Shown here one piece after another: positions 1 to 12,539 of a DNA stretch of 64,000 nt; position 1 is the first letter of the stretch, and each line of letters begins with the position of its first letter. The position numbers were made by a program, and so were the translations under genes. The stretch comes from Rotaria sordida (Eukaryota; Rotifera; Eurotatoria; Philodinida; Philodinidae), in NCBI GenBank assembly GCA_905250125.1, contig CAJNOL010001159.1, forward strand, positions 1-64,000, given 5' to 3'. Under the pieces are notes generated by a model that saw only the letters and a program-made list of their open reading frames with translations, did not search any database and had not been told where the DNA came from.

Positions 1-1348
1 TCCGAAAAAAAATCATTTATACCACCTAGCAAATCGCGACGATCCATTGCTCGATAAGCTATGTCACGAAAATCCTAAAAAAAAAACAATAAAATTTCAA
101 CAAAAAACTTTACTGAAAAAAGAAAATCTTTACTTACAGGAGTACTAAAAAGAGTACTGAGAGAACGACCAATTTCAAAATATTCTTCCATAGCTGGACC
201 AATAAATAAAAAGATAAATTTAACTGGTAATGGAACTTCACTCATATTATCTTAAATGAAAAGGCAAAAAAAAAAGCACATCAAAATAGATATAAAAATT
301 GAAATAATCTTACCTATTAATTGACTTCGTGAAAGACGAACAAATGCCATAATAGGTCTTGTTAAATGACGCACACTACCAATAAGTACTTCGGCACATT
401 CAGCATCATTTGGTATACGTCGCATTACATCAGACTAAAAAAAAAATTAAATAATATTATCATAAAAGTTCAAATCTATAGAGTATTCAAATAAAATTAA
501 GACTAATATATCGTAAAAGGGTTATTTCTTTAATTAAGATGTTGTCGAATTATACTTATATATAAAAATTTTATGAATGACTATTTTTAGATCTATTCAC
601 AGGAAATATATACTGGTACGTCGTGTCTGATAGATAAAATTTTTTTCAAGACGAAAGATTCTATACTGAGTCGTAGATCTAGAAATTAATTAGTTTCAAC
701 AAAACGTGAATCCGGATATGAACTCATATCCTTCAGTTACTGTTGTTTCACTTTTATAGAATATTCATAAAGTTAATTTTATATTGATTATGTTTAATAT
801 CATCATGATCTGACAGATGAACGAATGAAATATTGCACGACTAATATGTATTGTCCTTGACAAGAAAACAATTATAGATCTATATATCTGTACAAACTTC
901 ACAGTTAATTTTAAAGTCAAATACGATATATATATCAATAATCAATTTATCTACTCTAACAATCAATATATAAGTACGAAAAGTATTCAGAAGTTCATCA
1001 CTTAGAAGATAATGTCTAAATTTTAAGGTATGTATTTCTTTCAAATTTTACGTGATAATGAATAAAGAATTATTTATTACCGAAAAGTTGATATTTAATA
1101 TGATTCCCATTCAGATATGACAAGTCGTACTTAACCATAGTTGATAATAGAAAAGAGAATAAGTCCAGTTATCACAAAATCTAAGTTAAACATTTCTTGT
1201 CTATTTTATTAACAATTTAAGAAAACCGACACTATTAACTTTTACTCGCATGTTAAGAAATTTTACCTTATGAAAAATATATAAATCTAACATGCGATTG
1301 GTTCTTATTATTTCACTTAATGTAAAATAAAAACTATCTTATATCTTC

Positions 1349-1379
<31 letters not shown>

Positions 1380-4300
1380 GGATTATATGAATAACTAAAA
1401 TCTTATTTATTATGATGAAAAATGGTTTTTTGTTTTTGCTTTAACATAAACATGAATTCTCAAAAGGGAAAACAAGCTTTTTGATTGATTATCTAATGTT
1501 TTCATTGATTACTTTGTATGGAATTGAATCCCGTGATTTTTTTGTTTGTACTTGTGACAGCCGTTGGGTGAAGAATGTTGGCCGTAATTGATTAACACTT
1601 TCTTTACTACTGCTAATATTATTATTTTGTTCAGATGATGATTGTTTTGAACATAAATCACTGACAACAGATTCATCAATATTATCATACTACAAAAAAC
1701 AAAAGAGAATAGATAATTAATTTATATCAGAATTGAAAATAAACGAACTTTAACAACAAGATTTTTTAAATTTTTATTTAAGTCTCCATTAGGTTTTAAT
1801 TCTAATAAACTTCTTCGTCTTGTACCATCATAATTAATTTGTTCACTTTTTCGAAAAGCTAAACTTGATCGTCGTGTATTTGTTTGAGGAAAATCAAAAA
1901 TAGATGAACGACGTCGAAATGAAGAACGAGAGTCTGGATGTCTATAGAAATTAATTTCAATTATGAAAAAAAAACAAAAAACAAAGAAATTTATTTATTA
2001 AAATAAATACCTATGATCACATGTTAAAATTCGTAGTAATTCATCTTTATGATCTTTATTCATTTGTCCCATAGCAATAGCATCATTAATAATACCATCA
2101 TAAATTCCTTCTAATGTTTCTTCTTCAAGATCAAGTAAAACAATACCTAAAATAAAAAACAAAAGAATAATTTTCTTTCAATAAAACAAAATTTTAATTT
2201 TAAATCTACAAACCATATTGTAAACCACGACGTAATTCAAGTAAACTATGAAAATTTAAACAACCAATTCTTGGTGCTAAAAAAATTTAAAAAAAAAACT
2301 ATAACAATAAAAATAAATACTTATAGTAATACAAACCTTGCCAACGTTGTATTTCAACATCAAAATCTTCTTCATATCGGATCCATCTATTCAAAATAAA
2401 AGATCTTTCTGTTTAAAACATTATATTTTCATTGTTTTACCTTGCACATTCATGCCAATAATATTCATTCTCTTCATCTAATCTTAATTCTTGTAATTCA
2501 ATAAATAATTCATTAGGTGTATGATCAATAGACTTAAAAACAGAAAAAGTTTATTATTTGCTGATAATTATGAAAAAAAAAAAAGATATGCATACTAATC
2601 GTCCTTTATGTGCACGTTTATAACTGGCTCGATGACCAATTCCACGTCGTTTTCCACTACTATGTGAAATTGAAGTTGATGTTGGAGGAATACAAGGGGG
2701 TGATAAATTAGCTGGATTAGTTCTTGTTGATGAATTTTTATCGGACGATGTCGGAGATTCAGGACATGAAGATGAACTAATATAATCTTTAACAATAAAA
2801 AATAAAATAAAGAAATTTCATATTATATTTAATACTAAATTATATTCTTATACGTTTTGAACTTATGTTATCCATATTGATGGATGTAATCGGTCGATAG
2901 GAAGATTTTGTTTTGTTAACTTTAGATGGATGATGTACGACATGTTCTGATGATGTTCTATCTGTTTCATCATTTGTGACAACAATAAGTGGAGCAGTAG
3001 TTGTATTCTTATGTGCACCAATATTGTGATTGCTACAATCAATAATAAATATGACGATGGTGATGATGTTGATGACATGCAAACATCTTTCAGTTTTAGT
3101 GTGTCAGTATGTGTTTGTGCATTAGAAAAAGCAGTTTGTAAGGAAGTGTCTTTCATTCTTCTTCTTTTCTGCTCGGGTTTTTTGTCGTCTAATTCGATCA
3201 TATCCGTTCTGAAACCAACAGGGTGCGTGGATGAATCGGAAACTGGGAATGACACGTCGTTGTCGTTTATTAAAGCAAAATATGGATAGATAAGAAGAAA
3301 AAACGCGAAAAGAGCATAGGTACTAGGACTAAATTAGATTAATTATTTACGATTAGATGTCGAAATTAATTCTTCAGATAAGTAAGAATGGTCGAGTTGT
3401 TACTTTTTTCTTCTTTTTTTTGTTTTGTTTTAGTTGAATCTTCTTCTTTTGACAGAAAGATAATAAGACAATTTAGAATAAGTAGAAACAAAAGTTTTTT
3501 TCTTTCTTTCGATCTATTGAACAACATAATACTAAATAATGATGTTAGTCAAGTATAAAACTATAAATATATCGATGATGATAGGGGAAAAATGACTTCT
3601 GTTTCTATCGTTTCCTCCTTTAGGCTATATCTCCATTTGCGTATGCCTACGGATGGTCATGATTTAGCATGCAAATTAGAACAAAATTTATTATATTGAT
3701 CAGTTCAGCTGTTCGGATTAGAGCAAAATCTATAGAGTCGCTATTTCAACTTGAAAATAAAGCTCAGAATAGAAAGAAAGAAAGAAAAAAGATATTCATG
3801 CATTGACAAGCACAACTACTTGCACTATTCTTCTCAATAAAACAGTTTTGACACACAATGAGTGGGTTGACGAACTTCAAAATCGATAAAGATTAATTAG
3901 ACTATACAATAAACAAATAGAATAATATAATTTTATATATCTTTTAAGAAAATTTTTTTTTTCCTTTTATTAATAATGAAATAAGACGTGAGAAATTTCT
4001 GTATGTGCGTGTTCGTCTTATATTTTTATTTCCTTCAAGATTATAAAAAGAAATAATAAGGTTGACGGATGAAAGAAAGCATGAAGCGAAGAACAATAAA
4101 TCTAAATGATATGAAATAATTTCCGTGCACTAGACGAATATGATTATTACAGTCTTACATTTTCACTATTTGATTATTTCTTTATTACATAGAAAAAAGG
4201 AGAACAACGTAACTATGAAACATGTATATTCTAAAGTATTGATGTCGATATAAAATTTCTTTGTCGCTTTCAAAACAATACTCATTATTAAGTATCAATT

Positions 4301-5640
4301 TAAAAAAAAAAAAGTTGCTTATTCATGAAAAAAGAACATAATTAAAACTTGTAAAGAAAAAAAGAACTATTCATTTATACGGCCTTGTCACTTGTATTTA
4401 GATTGACAATGACAATGCCACATTTTTATAATTCCTGTCAATATATTTATTAATATGAAAAACTATGCATCAAACGTTTCTTTTTCTTTTGTGTTATGTA
4501 TAAAAGATTTTCAAGTCAAATAAAAAAGAAATTAAATAAATGATTTTTATATTTTCAAATAAATAAATTAATTCACTTACTTATATGGATTATCTTCACT
4601 ATATATTTGTGTTACTGTAGTTTTTCTTGATGTTATATCAATTTCTTGAGATACATCATCTATATGTTTAACATGTGGTTTATGTTGTAAACGATATGGA
4701 CGGTCTAAAATTCAATAGATTAAATTGATCGATTAGAACAAAGAAAGACAGAAAAAAAAAACTAATCAAGCCAGAGTATAATAACATACTAGTTCTCCAA
4801 CAACTCATCAGTCATCTATGACGAACAGAAGTACATAACAGTATAATTGTATTTATTCAAACACTACTACGAATCCTAGTGGATATTATCGATGCCATCG
4901 TGAAAGTATTTCCCAAGAGTATTTTGATAGTTTAATCAATATGCATAGATCTTGCTTAAAGATCGATGATATATCATAAGTTGTGTTTTTTTTTCCTATC
5001 TTCTCCTACTATTTTTCTTTCGCTTCTGTTTTTTTTGTTTATAAGAACTTCTACAAATGATGATGTTCTTCATATCTATCTCTAGACTAATAATGATCCA
5101 TCGTTCGTCATGTAGGTGAAGGGCTTGACGATCATTTCTACTTGTTTAATGTGTTTGTCAGGCATGTCTATCATTTGACATACAAGATACCATTTCTGAC
5201 TTTCCACTGATGTATATAAAGAATTCTTCTTTGTGTATTGAATTTTTGTTATAAATGACAATGACAAGTATATGAATATAGGCAATATAATTTATAGAAA
5301 AGAAAACATGTGCATGTCAGATTATTTGTTGAATTTAGATTTTTCTAAGAGGTTTAGCTTTATCAGACACTCTAATATTAGTAATAAATCTCATGAATAA
5401 AAAACGAAAGCTTTTTATTTATTAGAATTTATTCTCTTACCATCATAGTTAATACTTTGTCGAGGTGACTGCTTATCCGTTTGTCGACAATGACTGTTAT
5501 TAATATTTTGATGTTGAACATCACTATTATTATCAGTCTCATTAATATTTTCTTCAATCGTTGATAAAGCTAAAATTATAGATGCTCCCATCGTTTCTCT
5601 ACTAGTATTATTTTGATCCATCAAAGACTGATTATACATG
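1..5640 (-). CDS. SLC4-family bicarbonate transporter, N-terminal part (runs off left edge)
   Basis: SLC4 proteins move bicarbonate with sodium or chloride across the plasma membrane. Only the cytoplasmic N-terminal domain is in the window. Exons join in phase at about 5441-5636, 4581-4704, 2854-3032, 2596-2786, 2441-2532, 2337-2386, 2214-2276, 2011-2146, 1749-1941, 1513-1689, 314-434, 138-250 and 1-74. Family blocks in order are ELFIELQELRLDEE, WIRYEEDFD, LNFHSLLELRRG, VLLDLEEETLEGI, AECAEVLIGSVRHLTRPI, EVPLPVKFIFLFIGP, YFEIGRSLSTLF and the edge block DIAYRAMDRRDLLGGIN. These match the NBC branch (sodium bicarbonate cotransporters) better than anion exchangers. The membrane domain lies beyond base 1. 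The first about 150 residues are Ser/Asn/Thr-rich and not conserved. Introns at 435-1512 and 3033-4580 exceed 1 kb and show no gene. The true start is uncertain: ATG at 5639, or the upstream exon listed next. Confidence 0.88.
1350..1380. repeat. (TA)n microsatellite in SLC4 intron
   Basis: About 14 uninterrupted TA dinucleotides lie inside the long intron between SLC4 exons 314-434 and 1513-1689. No coding or regulatory content was recognised in the rest of that intron. Confidence 0.9.
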
Positions 5641-5856
5641 CTCGTATAAGCACAAGAATGAAAAAATGGGAAGATTTGTTGATTATACGTCTATAAATTA
5701 AGTGTCAAGTGCCAAACATTTAAATGGAAGAAGGGTAGCAATAATGTATCGATATAAGAGCAAACTTAACACACGGACAACTGTAGGTGACACACATAAA
5801 AAAGGTGTAAGTTTACTGAAACACATATTCACAGACATGACATCAACAAATTCTAC

Positions 5857-6052
5857 CTGAAAGGATAAGATTGTCGTCATCGTCGTTGTCACTATCAATA
5901 CTGAAACTGTTTTCAATTACTTCATGGTCGTATTCAGGAAATTTTTTGACACTTTTTGGATCATCATCATCATCATCGTTATGTCCAAAAACGAAGACAC
6001 TTAATTTAGGAGGAATATGTCCACGATTGATATTTGTTGTTGATGATTGCAT
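5857..6052 (-). CDS. Possible first coding exon of the SLC4 gene (acidic N-terminus)
   Basis: An open exon starts at ATG 6052 and ends at a consensus donor (CAG then GTAGAA) at 5856. It encodes about 65 residues with two Asp runs (DDDDDD and DDDD). It lies just upstream of, and in the same orientation as, the SLC4 exons, so it may be their first exon. The splice phase to the exon at 5441-5636 fits only if a weak acceptor inside that exon is used, so linkage is unproven. It could instead be a separate short transcript or a chance ORF in an Asp-codon (GAT/GAC) repeat. Confidence 0.35.
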
Positions 6053-6963
6053 ATTCTTTTTTCTTTATTTAAATATGATTAATCGTTTGTAAATAAATAT
6101 GAAAAATTAAATGCTAAATTTAATTGTTATATTCAAAAAAATGCATTTTCTTACATAATAAAAAACTAAAAAGAAGAAGAAAAAGAACAGAAAACAATAA
6201 AATGACATCGGCGAATCTTATTTTTGCTTGTGTTCTATTAATGACTTAATGTTAGATGTAGAATGCAGACGACTTTTTTTTTAAATAAAATGAATAGCAG
6301 AGAATATGCTGCCAATGAGAAAAAGCATGACAACAAAAAAAAAAAAGAAGAAGAAACGGATCACGACAATGATGGTAATTAGCAGACATAAAAAAAAAAA
6401 TAAAATGATTAAAATAAAAATGCTACAAGCTACAAAAATAACTTGTCGAAATAAAATGTGCGAGTACTGAATTAACACGCATGTCTCACGAGAATAAATC
6501 ATACAAGCATATCGATACAGTTTCTTCTGTAGTTTGTTGACATTTAATAAATTTACAACAATCAACTTCCTAAGAAAATACTTTATGTTGTCCTTTCTTT
6601 TTTCTATTTTAATTAGTTCTTATTTTGTGAAACTAAATATTTTTATTACTTAAGAACTTTGAATAGCTAATATAAAACAAGGAAGCAAGAAGAAAAAAAA
6701 ACAAAAGAGAATGTAATTTCCTGTTCGATTTTGTCTTAAGTTTTATATTAAACAATGATAAAGAAAAGAAAAATGACGATATTCTACTATCTTAGATGTG
6801 CACATCAATCTATTGGCAAACTTAAATAAGAAGTTTATTTATATGACATGAACTTGTATTTTCTTTATTTTTAAAACATCATAAAATATATTTCTTTTCT
6901 TTTATTAAGTTTATTTTATATTTTTGTTCTCTTCAATACAAATAAACATTTTCTTGTTTATTT
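6053..6963. other. Intergenic, no gene seen
   Basis: This AT-rich stretch between the SLC4 5' end and the small peptide gene contains poly-A/poly-T runs but no ORF with family resemblance or paired splice sites. Both flanking genes are on the minus strand, so it should hold the SLC4 promoter and the 3' end of the peptide gene. Confidence 0.5.
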
Positions 6964-7203
6964 TTAAAAGTCTATTAAACGTTTACGAGGACGATCATTG
7001 TATGGTAATAAGAATTCATTTGCATCATTTATATTTGATGGTATTTGATGATTATGCTTGTTTGACAATGGATGAAATTGTAAAATTTTAAAACCATGTT
7101 GATAATCAACAATTGGTCGATGTAACGATGCTGCTGGATGACCATAGACATGTCCAATTGATATAACGAGAAGTACGACAAGAGTAACTGTAAAGATATT
7201 CAT
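6964..7203 (-). CDS. Small secreted peptide precursor (79 aa), possible neuropeptide
   Basis: This is an intronless 79-residue ORF. Residues 1-21 are a typical signal peptide (hydrophobic core VTLVVLLVISIGHVYG). The rest has no cysteine and is His/Pro/Asn-rich, and it ends NDRPRKRLIDF, where RKR is a canonical prohormone-convertase site. A TATA box (7269-7276) sits 66 nt upstream of the ATG, and a polyadenylation hexamer overlaps the end of the stop region (6957-6962). Both support a real, compact gene. I recognise no family. The arrangement fits a neuropeptide or other secreted peptide precursor, but a short C-terminal LIDF without an amidation glycine would be unusual, so the RKR could equally be fortuitous. 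Confidence 0.6.
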   Translation of the reverse strand: MNIFTVTLVVLLVISIGHVYGHPAASLHRPIVDYQHGFKILQFHPLSNKHNHQIPSNINDANEFLLPYNDRPRKRLIDF

Positions 7204-7268
7204 GATGTATGTATATGTTGAGAAGATGAAAAGGTTTGTGAAATAAAAAAATGACTATGCGTTTGGAG

Positions 7269-7276
7269 TTTTTATA
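7269..7276 (-). promoter_or_regulatory. TATA box of the 7203 peptide gene
   Basis: TATAAAAA reads on the minus strand 66 nt before the ATG at 7203. That leaves room for a start site about 30 nt downstream and a short 5' leader. Confidence 0.55.
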
Positions 7277-8101
7277 AACGATTATTAACGGTTTTTTTGA
7301 TTTAGTGTGATATTTAAGTACGATTAAATATGCTCATATTACATATAAATTAAATTAGACTTCGTTTAGCCAATTTACTTATTTAGTTTTTGTTATTTTC
7401 AAACTTCTTTTCGTTAAAGTGTTTTTTGAATGCTAAAAACTAAAAACATCTTTTCTTTTTGTTTTTAAATATAATTTTATCAATTAAAATTTAAAAAAAA
7501 TCTTACCTGAATAATAGAACATGGTAAATTACATTCGTAAGGTGCAAAAAATAAAACCAATCATACTTAACTTACATAAACATGCTCTAGTAATTTTTGA
7601 CAAAGAATAACTAAATTGAACTATCAACACGCCTACCAAACTTGGGATCATCTTTATATTCCATGCATACGATATAACATATACTAGTTAATTTGCATGA
7701 CTAAGTAAATGCATTTCTCTTTTTACAGTAGTGCCACAATTAGTTAGATCCTTTTTTTTATTATTTTAAACGTATTCATACTGTTTGATTTCAGAAACGT
7801 TTTTGTTTCTATGATCTATTTATTTTTGTAATTCTAAACTATTAAAAATTCATTCTATTCAACCATGAATAACCATTTAAAATTGAATTTAAAAAAAAAA
7901 CAAAACAAATAATTCTCTAATTTAAATGATAAATTAATAAGAATTATCATTTTAAGATATATTTATTTTATTTTTGATTGACAAAAAAAAGTAAGCACGC
8001 TTGATTTTTATGAACAAAAAGAGTAATTCACATAGTGGAACGCAATATAAGAAGCAAAAAATAAAATAAAATAAGAGGACGAAAAAAAAAAATCTGACAT
8101 A
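7277..8101. other. Intergenic, no gene seen
   Basis: This AT-rich spacer lies between the peptide gene promoter and the 3' end of the ZDHHC gene, both minus-strand. It contains homopolymer runs, and I found no coding signal. Confidence 0.5.
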
Positions 8102-11100
8102 TTAAACATAATCACGCGGTGGATAACTATTTTGTTTTCGTTCGGAATATGGATGTGTCATTGTTGTATACACTCGCTAGAACAACAACAAAAAATATAT
8201 AAATTTTTGTTTTATATTTTAATTAATTAAAAAAAAAAAAATGAATATATTACATTATTATTCGTACGACGGTTTTCTTCATGTTGATATCTTATCAAGT
8301 CTTGAGCATTATTAGTATTCATCATGGCATTTCTTGTCATATTAATATGATCATCTGGTTTAACTATAGCTCTTAAATTAAGAAAACTTGGTGGTAATGG
8401 TCCACATAATATTGAAAAACAATTTAAACATGAATGTCCTTTTGAATAAGGATTTTTCATAGTCATGCCAGGTCGAGATGCATTCCATGTATTTTTAATC
8501 TTTTTGAACAAAAAGAACAAATATAAATTTCTTTTTTTTATTTATTTAACACTTACATCTTCATTTGTTGTTATACTACGACAAATTAAATATGTATGAT
8601 ATCCCCAAAGACCAACAATGGACCAAATGGAAAAAAAACAAATTATTGCTTCAACTACTGTTGCTGGTGTATCTCGAATTGCATCAATAAATGATGGTTT
8701 TTCTTGAGCTCCTATTTACAGAAAAGAAAAGAAAACATCAAAAATATTTCCTCTTCCCCTGTAAAATCCCTCAGGTCCAAAATGTTCGAATCCGAACCTA
8801 GGTCGAATCGTACTTTGATAATCACAATGATATTATCTAATTGAAATAGAATAATCACTCAGAAAATACGCGATATTTTTTTTTCCGATTTATTTTTGCG
8901 TTCGATGATTGGCGCATTCTGCATATTTTTCAGATGATTAGAACCTATCGACTTCACAATTTTTGTACTCGAATTCAATATGATTTATTTCCCAATGACT
9001 TCGATATCATTAGTATATGACTTTGTTCTTTTTTTTGTATCAATTTATTAATTAATAAAGTATTCCGGAAGATTACTTCTTCTTGTTCTTTGAAGCGAAT
9101 GATAAATCTTTTGATTGTTATATGTAGACTTAATAACTTCTTTTCAAGTTTTATCTTTTGTATTTTTAAAAGAGATTTAAAAAAAAAACAAAAAAAGCAT
9201 TAATGGTTGTCTGTCGGAATCAGCATGAAACCATATATCAAAAAAAAAAAAAAAAAAAAATAAGAAAAATATGAAATAAGTCAAATTACAACGGAATATA
9301 GAGAATAATGAATGTGAAAATATATTACTTATTCTTTGGTGTCTGGTCTCGATGTCTTATAGATAATTGAAGAATACCGTGAGTTAATTAGAACTTGATT
9401 ATGATATTATTATTTATATTTTAAAAACATGCAAAGATCTATTTTTTAATGTGATTATATTAATTCTTTTGCAATATACATGTCACAGTTTTGATGGATA
9501 AATATAATTCCAATTAACTATAAATCAACCAATAGAAAACAAAAAAAAATAAAAAAATTAGGTTATTCTTATGAATATTTTTCTATATGTTACATTGAGT
9601 TAATTAAAAACTTCTATATTGAGTTAACAAGTGGAAAAATCATAGAAGCATTCATTTTAAAATTAGTTTTATATGAAAATTTTTTCTAAATAATTTGAAA
9701 TCAAATCTAGCGATATAAATGATTACTATTGTATATATCTATCATAAACATTAAATTACATTGAAAAACAAAATGTTAATAATTGACAAAAAAGCTAATT
9801 GAATAAGTTTAGTTTATAATTACAAAAAATAAATATTTTCATTATTAAAATATTCAGTTTTAATATAGAATTATTAATAGTATTTTATTAATTATCTACA
9901 AATATTAAAAATTTTTTAAGAAGATTACAAGCAAATTGAATTAAGCGTGTTAATTATAATATGTCTACTATCGTTATAGAAATTTCCATTAAAATCAACA
10001 AGAGTATTCTTATTTTCAAATACTGTAAAAGAAAAAAATCAAAATCATTGATCTATACTTCATAGAAAAATTTATATGAATTCTACAAATTAATGTTTTT
10101 TAATAATGTCTCTACTATTCAATATACAACTATTTCTAATCGATAAATACCTGATATTTTGATAGAATAGATTGTTCTAAAAATATTTGTACAATCAAAT
10201 AGTTGAAATAAAAGCTCAGGAAATTCATTTTATTCTTATTCGATTGTTTTCCCAACTATATAAACAATTAATATTATTGTATTTTCAAATGTTAATATAT
10301 GAATTGAATAAGATTTACTTTTGTCTAAGTTTATTCTTCTAAAATTACTCGATAAATTCTCTTTATTAATTATAGACAAAATATAAAATGAATATCTATT
10401 CTAAAAACAAAACAAAATTTTTCAATTTTCATGCTATCAAATAAAAATAATATAATTCTTAGAAGAAAAAAAAGAAACAATGGAATAAATCCTTGACATA
10501 TTGATATAATAAAAAATCATTAATCTTTCTAATACTTACGTAAAACAACATGTGTTATATTAAAAGCAAATATGTATGCACATAAAATTGATAATGAAAA
10601 TAAGAATAAATAAAAATATCTGTAATTTCGTAAGCCAACACAATTTCCAACCCACGGACTATTATACAAAAAAAAAAAAAACAAAAAAAAAAATTATATT
10701 TCAAATAAATCAAAACATACCAATGATGATCGAAATTTGCTAAAGAAAAAAACAAAGCGCATTTCTTTCATTTTTCTTAATAAAAAAAAAAAAAAACTTA
10801 TGTATCAAGAACTATTTATTTTATTATCTTTGTTAATATCAAATATTCAAATAAATTATTCATGTTCTGTTACTCAATCTTATTGTTTATTAAATATAAA
10901 TCGAACAACTCAGGTACATTTTTCAAATCTTACTTAATATAAAATAAAATAAGAATATTAAAGATAATGAAGAATAAATGAAATTTATTTTTCGACTTCA
11001 AATCTTTTGTTTTTTTTCTTTGTATGTTTAGACTAAAGCAATTGATGAATGTTATAAAATAAATAATCATTTCGAACTTCTATCATTAACAAATTTAACA

Positions 11101-12228
11101 CGATTTGATTTAATTTTTTCTTTATTAAATAATTATACGTATCAACAAATATGGATTGATTATAATAAAACATCTTTAAAAAATTTTTATCAATGTCAAC
11201 AATTTAATTCGAATGAAAAACAATGTTGGATATTATTCTATAATAATAATTTAGAAAAAAAATTCTGTTTAATACAAAATCATTGTCAAGAAAAACATAT
11301 TGTTTTATGTCAAAATAAATTAGTTATTCATAAATCAAAAAAAGAAAATCATTCTCTTTTATTTATTATTCTTTCAATAATACTCATTATTATTGTATGT
11401 ATTTTAATTATTTATTATTATAAATATCAACATATAGAAAAACAACGAAAACAATTAATGAAAAATTATTTTCTTTCTATGCAAGATTTAAATTCATTTT
11501 AAAATATAACTTACCAATACATGCATCACATAATGAACAATGTGATACGCGTGGTGGTCGAAAAATTTTACATGTTGAACAAAATTTTAACTGAATCACA
11601 TGTCCACTACTCATTTGAACTTCGATTGTACGACCTGGTAATGCAACACTTTGTGGACTATTTGAAACATCTGTTGCACAGAAGAAATACATAAATAGTT
11701 ATTTTGTTTAATTTTTTGTTAGTATCAAAAAAAAAAAAGTTTCTAACTTGATCGTTCAAGGTAGAGTATTTCATCCGATGTTCCTCGTGGAAGTATACCA
11801 GGATCTGAACAGGCCGTACGAAAAATAAAACAAATAACAGTTAGAAATATAATAGCAGCAAAAACTGGTATAGCTGGATGGAGTCGATTGGCTAGATAGG
11901 GACAACTAAAATAGATAAGGAGATGATTGATGTAAACATTCCTATGTTGAAAACTCTATCAGCGAAGTCTCTTAATAAGAAGTCGACATTTGTTTTTTTT
12001 TTTATTAACTCTTACTCGAATGCGAAGAATAGTCCTGATGTAACAATAATCAAGACAAGAGCAAGAATGAATACTCCAATATTACGACCAGTTAAACAGC
12101 GTCCATCGCAATAAAAACGATTTTTGCTTTCAATAATCTATTAAATTTAAAAGTAAAAAAAACAAAAAAGCTATACGAAAAACAAAACGAAACAAAACAA
12201 AAACACAAACCTCCCACTTTCTAACCAT
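8102..12228 (-). CDS. DHHC palmitoyltransferase, ZDHHC9/14/18 type
   Basis: This enzyme attaches palmitate to cysteines of membrane-associated proteins; ZDHHC9-type enzymes act on Ras at the Golgi. Nine exons join in phase: 12211-12228, 12016-12137, 11748-11905, 11515-11670, 10721-10739, 10540-10658, 8557-8711, 8254-8499 and 8102-8176. Two N-terminal membrane segments (ending GLFFAFD, then [13 protein letters not shown]) are followed by the cysteine-rich domain with [17 protein letters not shown] and [20 protein letters not shown]. The catalytic DHHC cysteine codon is split between exons 5 and 6. Two further membrane segments follow, then the TTNED signature and NPYS...CGPLPPS, diagnostic of the 9/14/18 clade. 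The N-terminus is short (MVRKWE). The 776-nt intron at 10740-11514 hosts an opposite-strand gene. The 1.8-kb intron at 8712-10539 is AT-rich with no recognised content. Confidence 0.95.
10800..11502 (+). CDS. Nested single-pass membrane protein, C-type-lectin-like ectodomain (tentative)
   Basis: This gene lies wholly inside a ZDHHC intron on the opposite strand. Exon 1 (10800-10913, 38 codons) and exon 2 (11032-11502) join in phase 0 across a clean intron (CAG/GTACAT ... GTTTAG/ACT), giving about 194 residues. The N-terminal signal peptide ([18 protein letters not shown]) precedes an ectodomain of about 120 residues with about eight cysteines and the order C-Y-K...IWIDYN...YQCQQF...CWILFY...KFCLIQNHC...IVLC. 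That resembles a degenerate C-type lectin fold (WI, C, W, C, C). A membrane helix ([22 protein letters not shown]) and a basic 27-residue tail follow. The stop codon lies only 12 nt from the ZDHHC exon at 11515. No known lectin sugar-binding triplet is visible, so ligand and function are unknown. Confidence 0.72.
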
Positions 12229-12539
12229 AATATATTATGAACGATAAAAACTCATCATAGTCGATAGAGAAAAATAATAATCCCCACACTGATGGATGTT
12301 AAATAATTGTCGATGACGACGAAACAATAAGGACGATATAAGCCAAGATCAAATAGAAAACGTCATCAAAAAATATATTGAATATCACGAATGACGCTAC
12401 TATCGATAGAAATTCATCTCGACAAGTAGCGTTTATTAATAACGACCTCTTCTTTCTTATTCATGATTAGTTGTTCATTTACAACAGGAAGAGCAACTAC
12501 TAAGTACTTCCTTTTGATTTTCAAACAATTTTGAACATA
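12229..12539. promoter_or_regulatory. Divergent promoter region ZDHHC / NSMCE2
   Basis: This 311-bp spacer separates the start of the minus-strand ZDHHC gene from the start of the plus-strand NSMCE2 gene, so it must carry both promoters. I saw no clear TATA box and no splice acceptor adjacent to either ATG. Confidence 0.55.

Noticed and set aside
2863-3255. Minus-strand ORF beginning MSFPVSDSS as SLC4 start
   Set aside because: The overlapping frame continues the SLC4 protein in phase from exon 4581-4704 through acceptor TTGTAG at 3033; this ORF is out of that frame.
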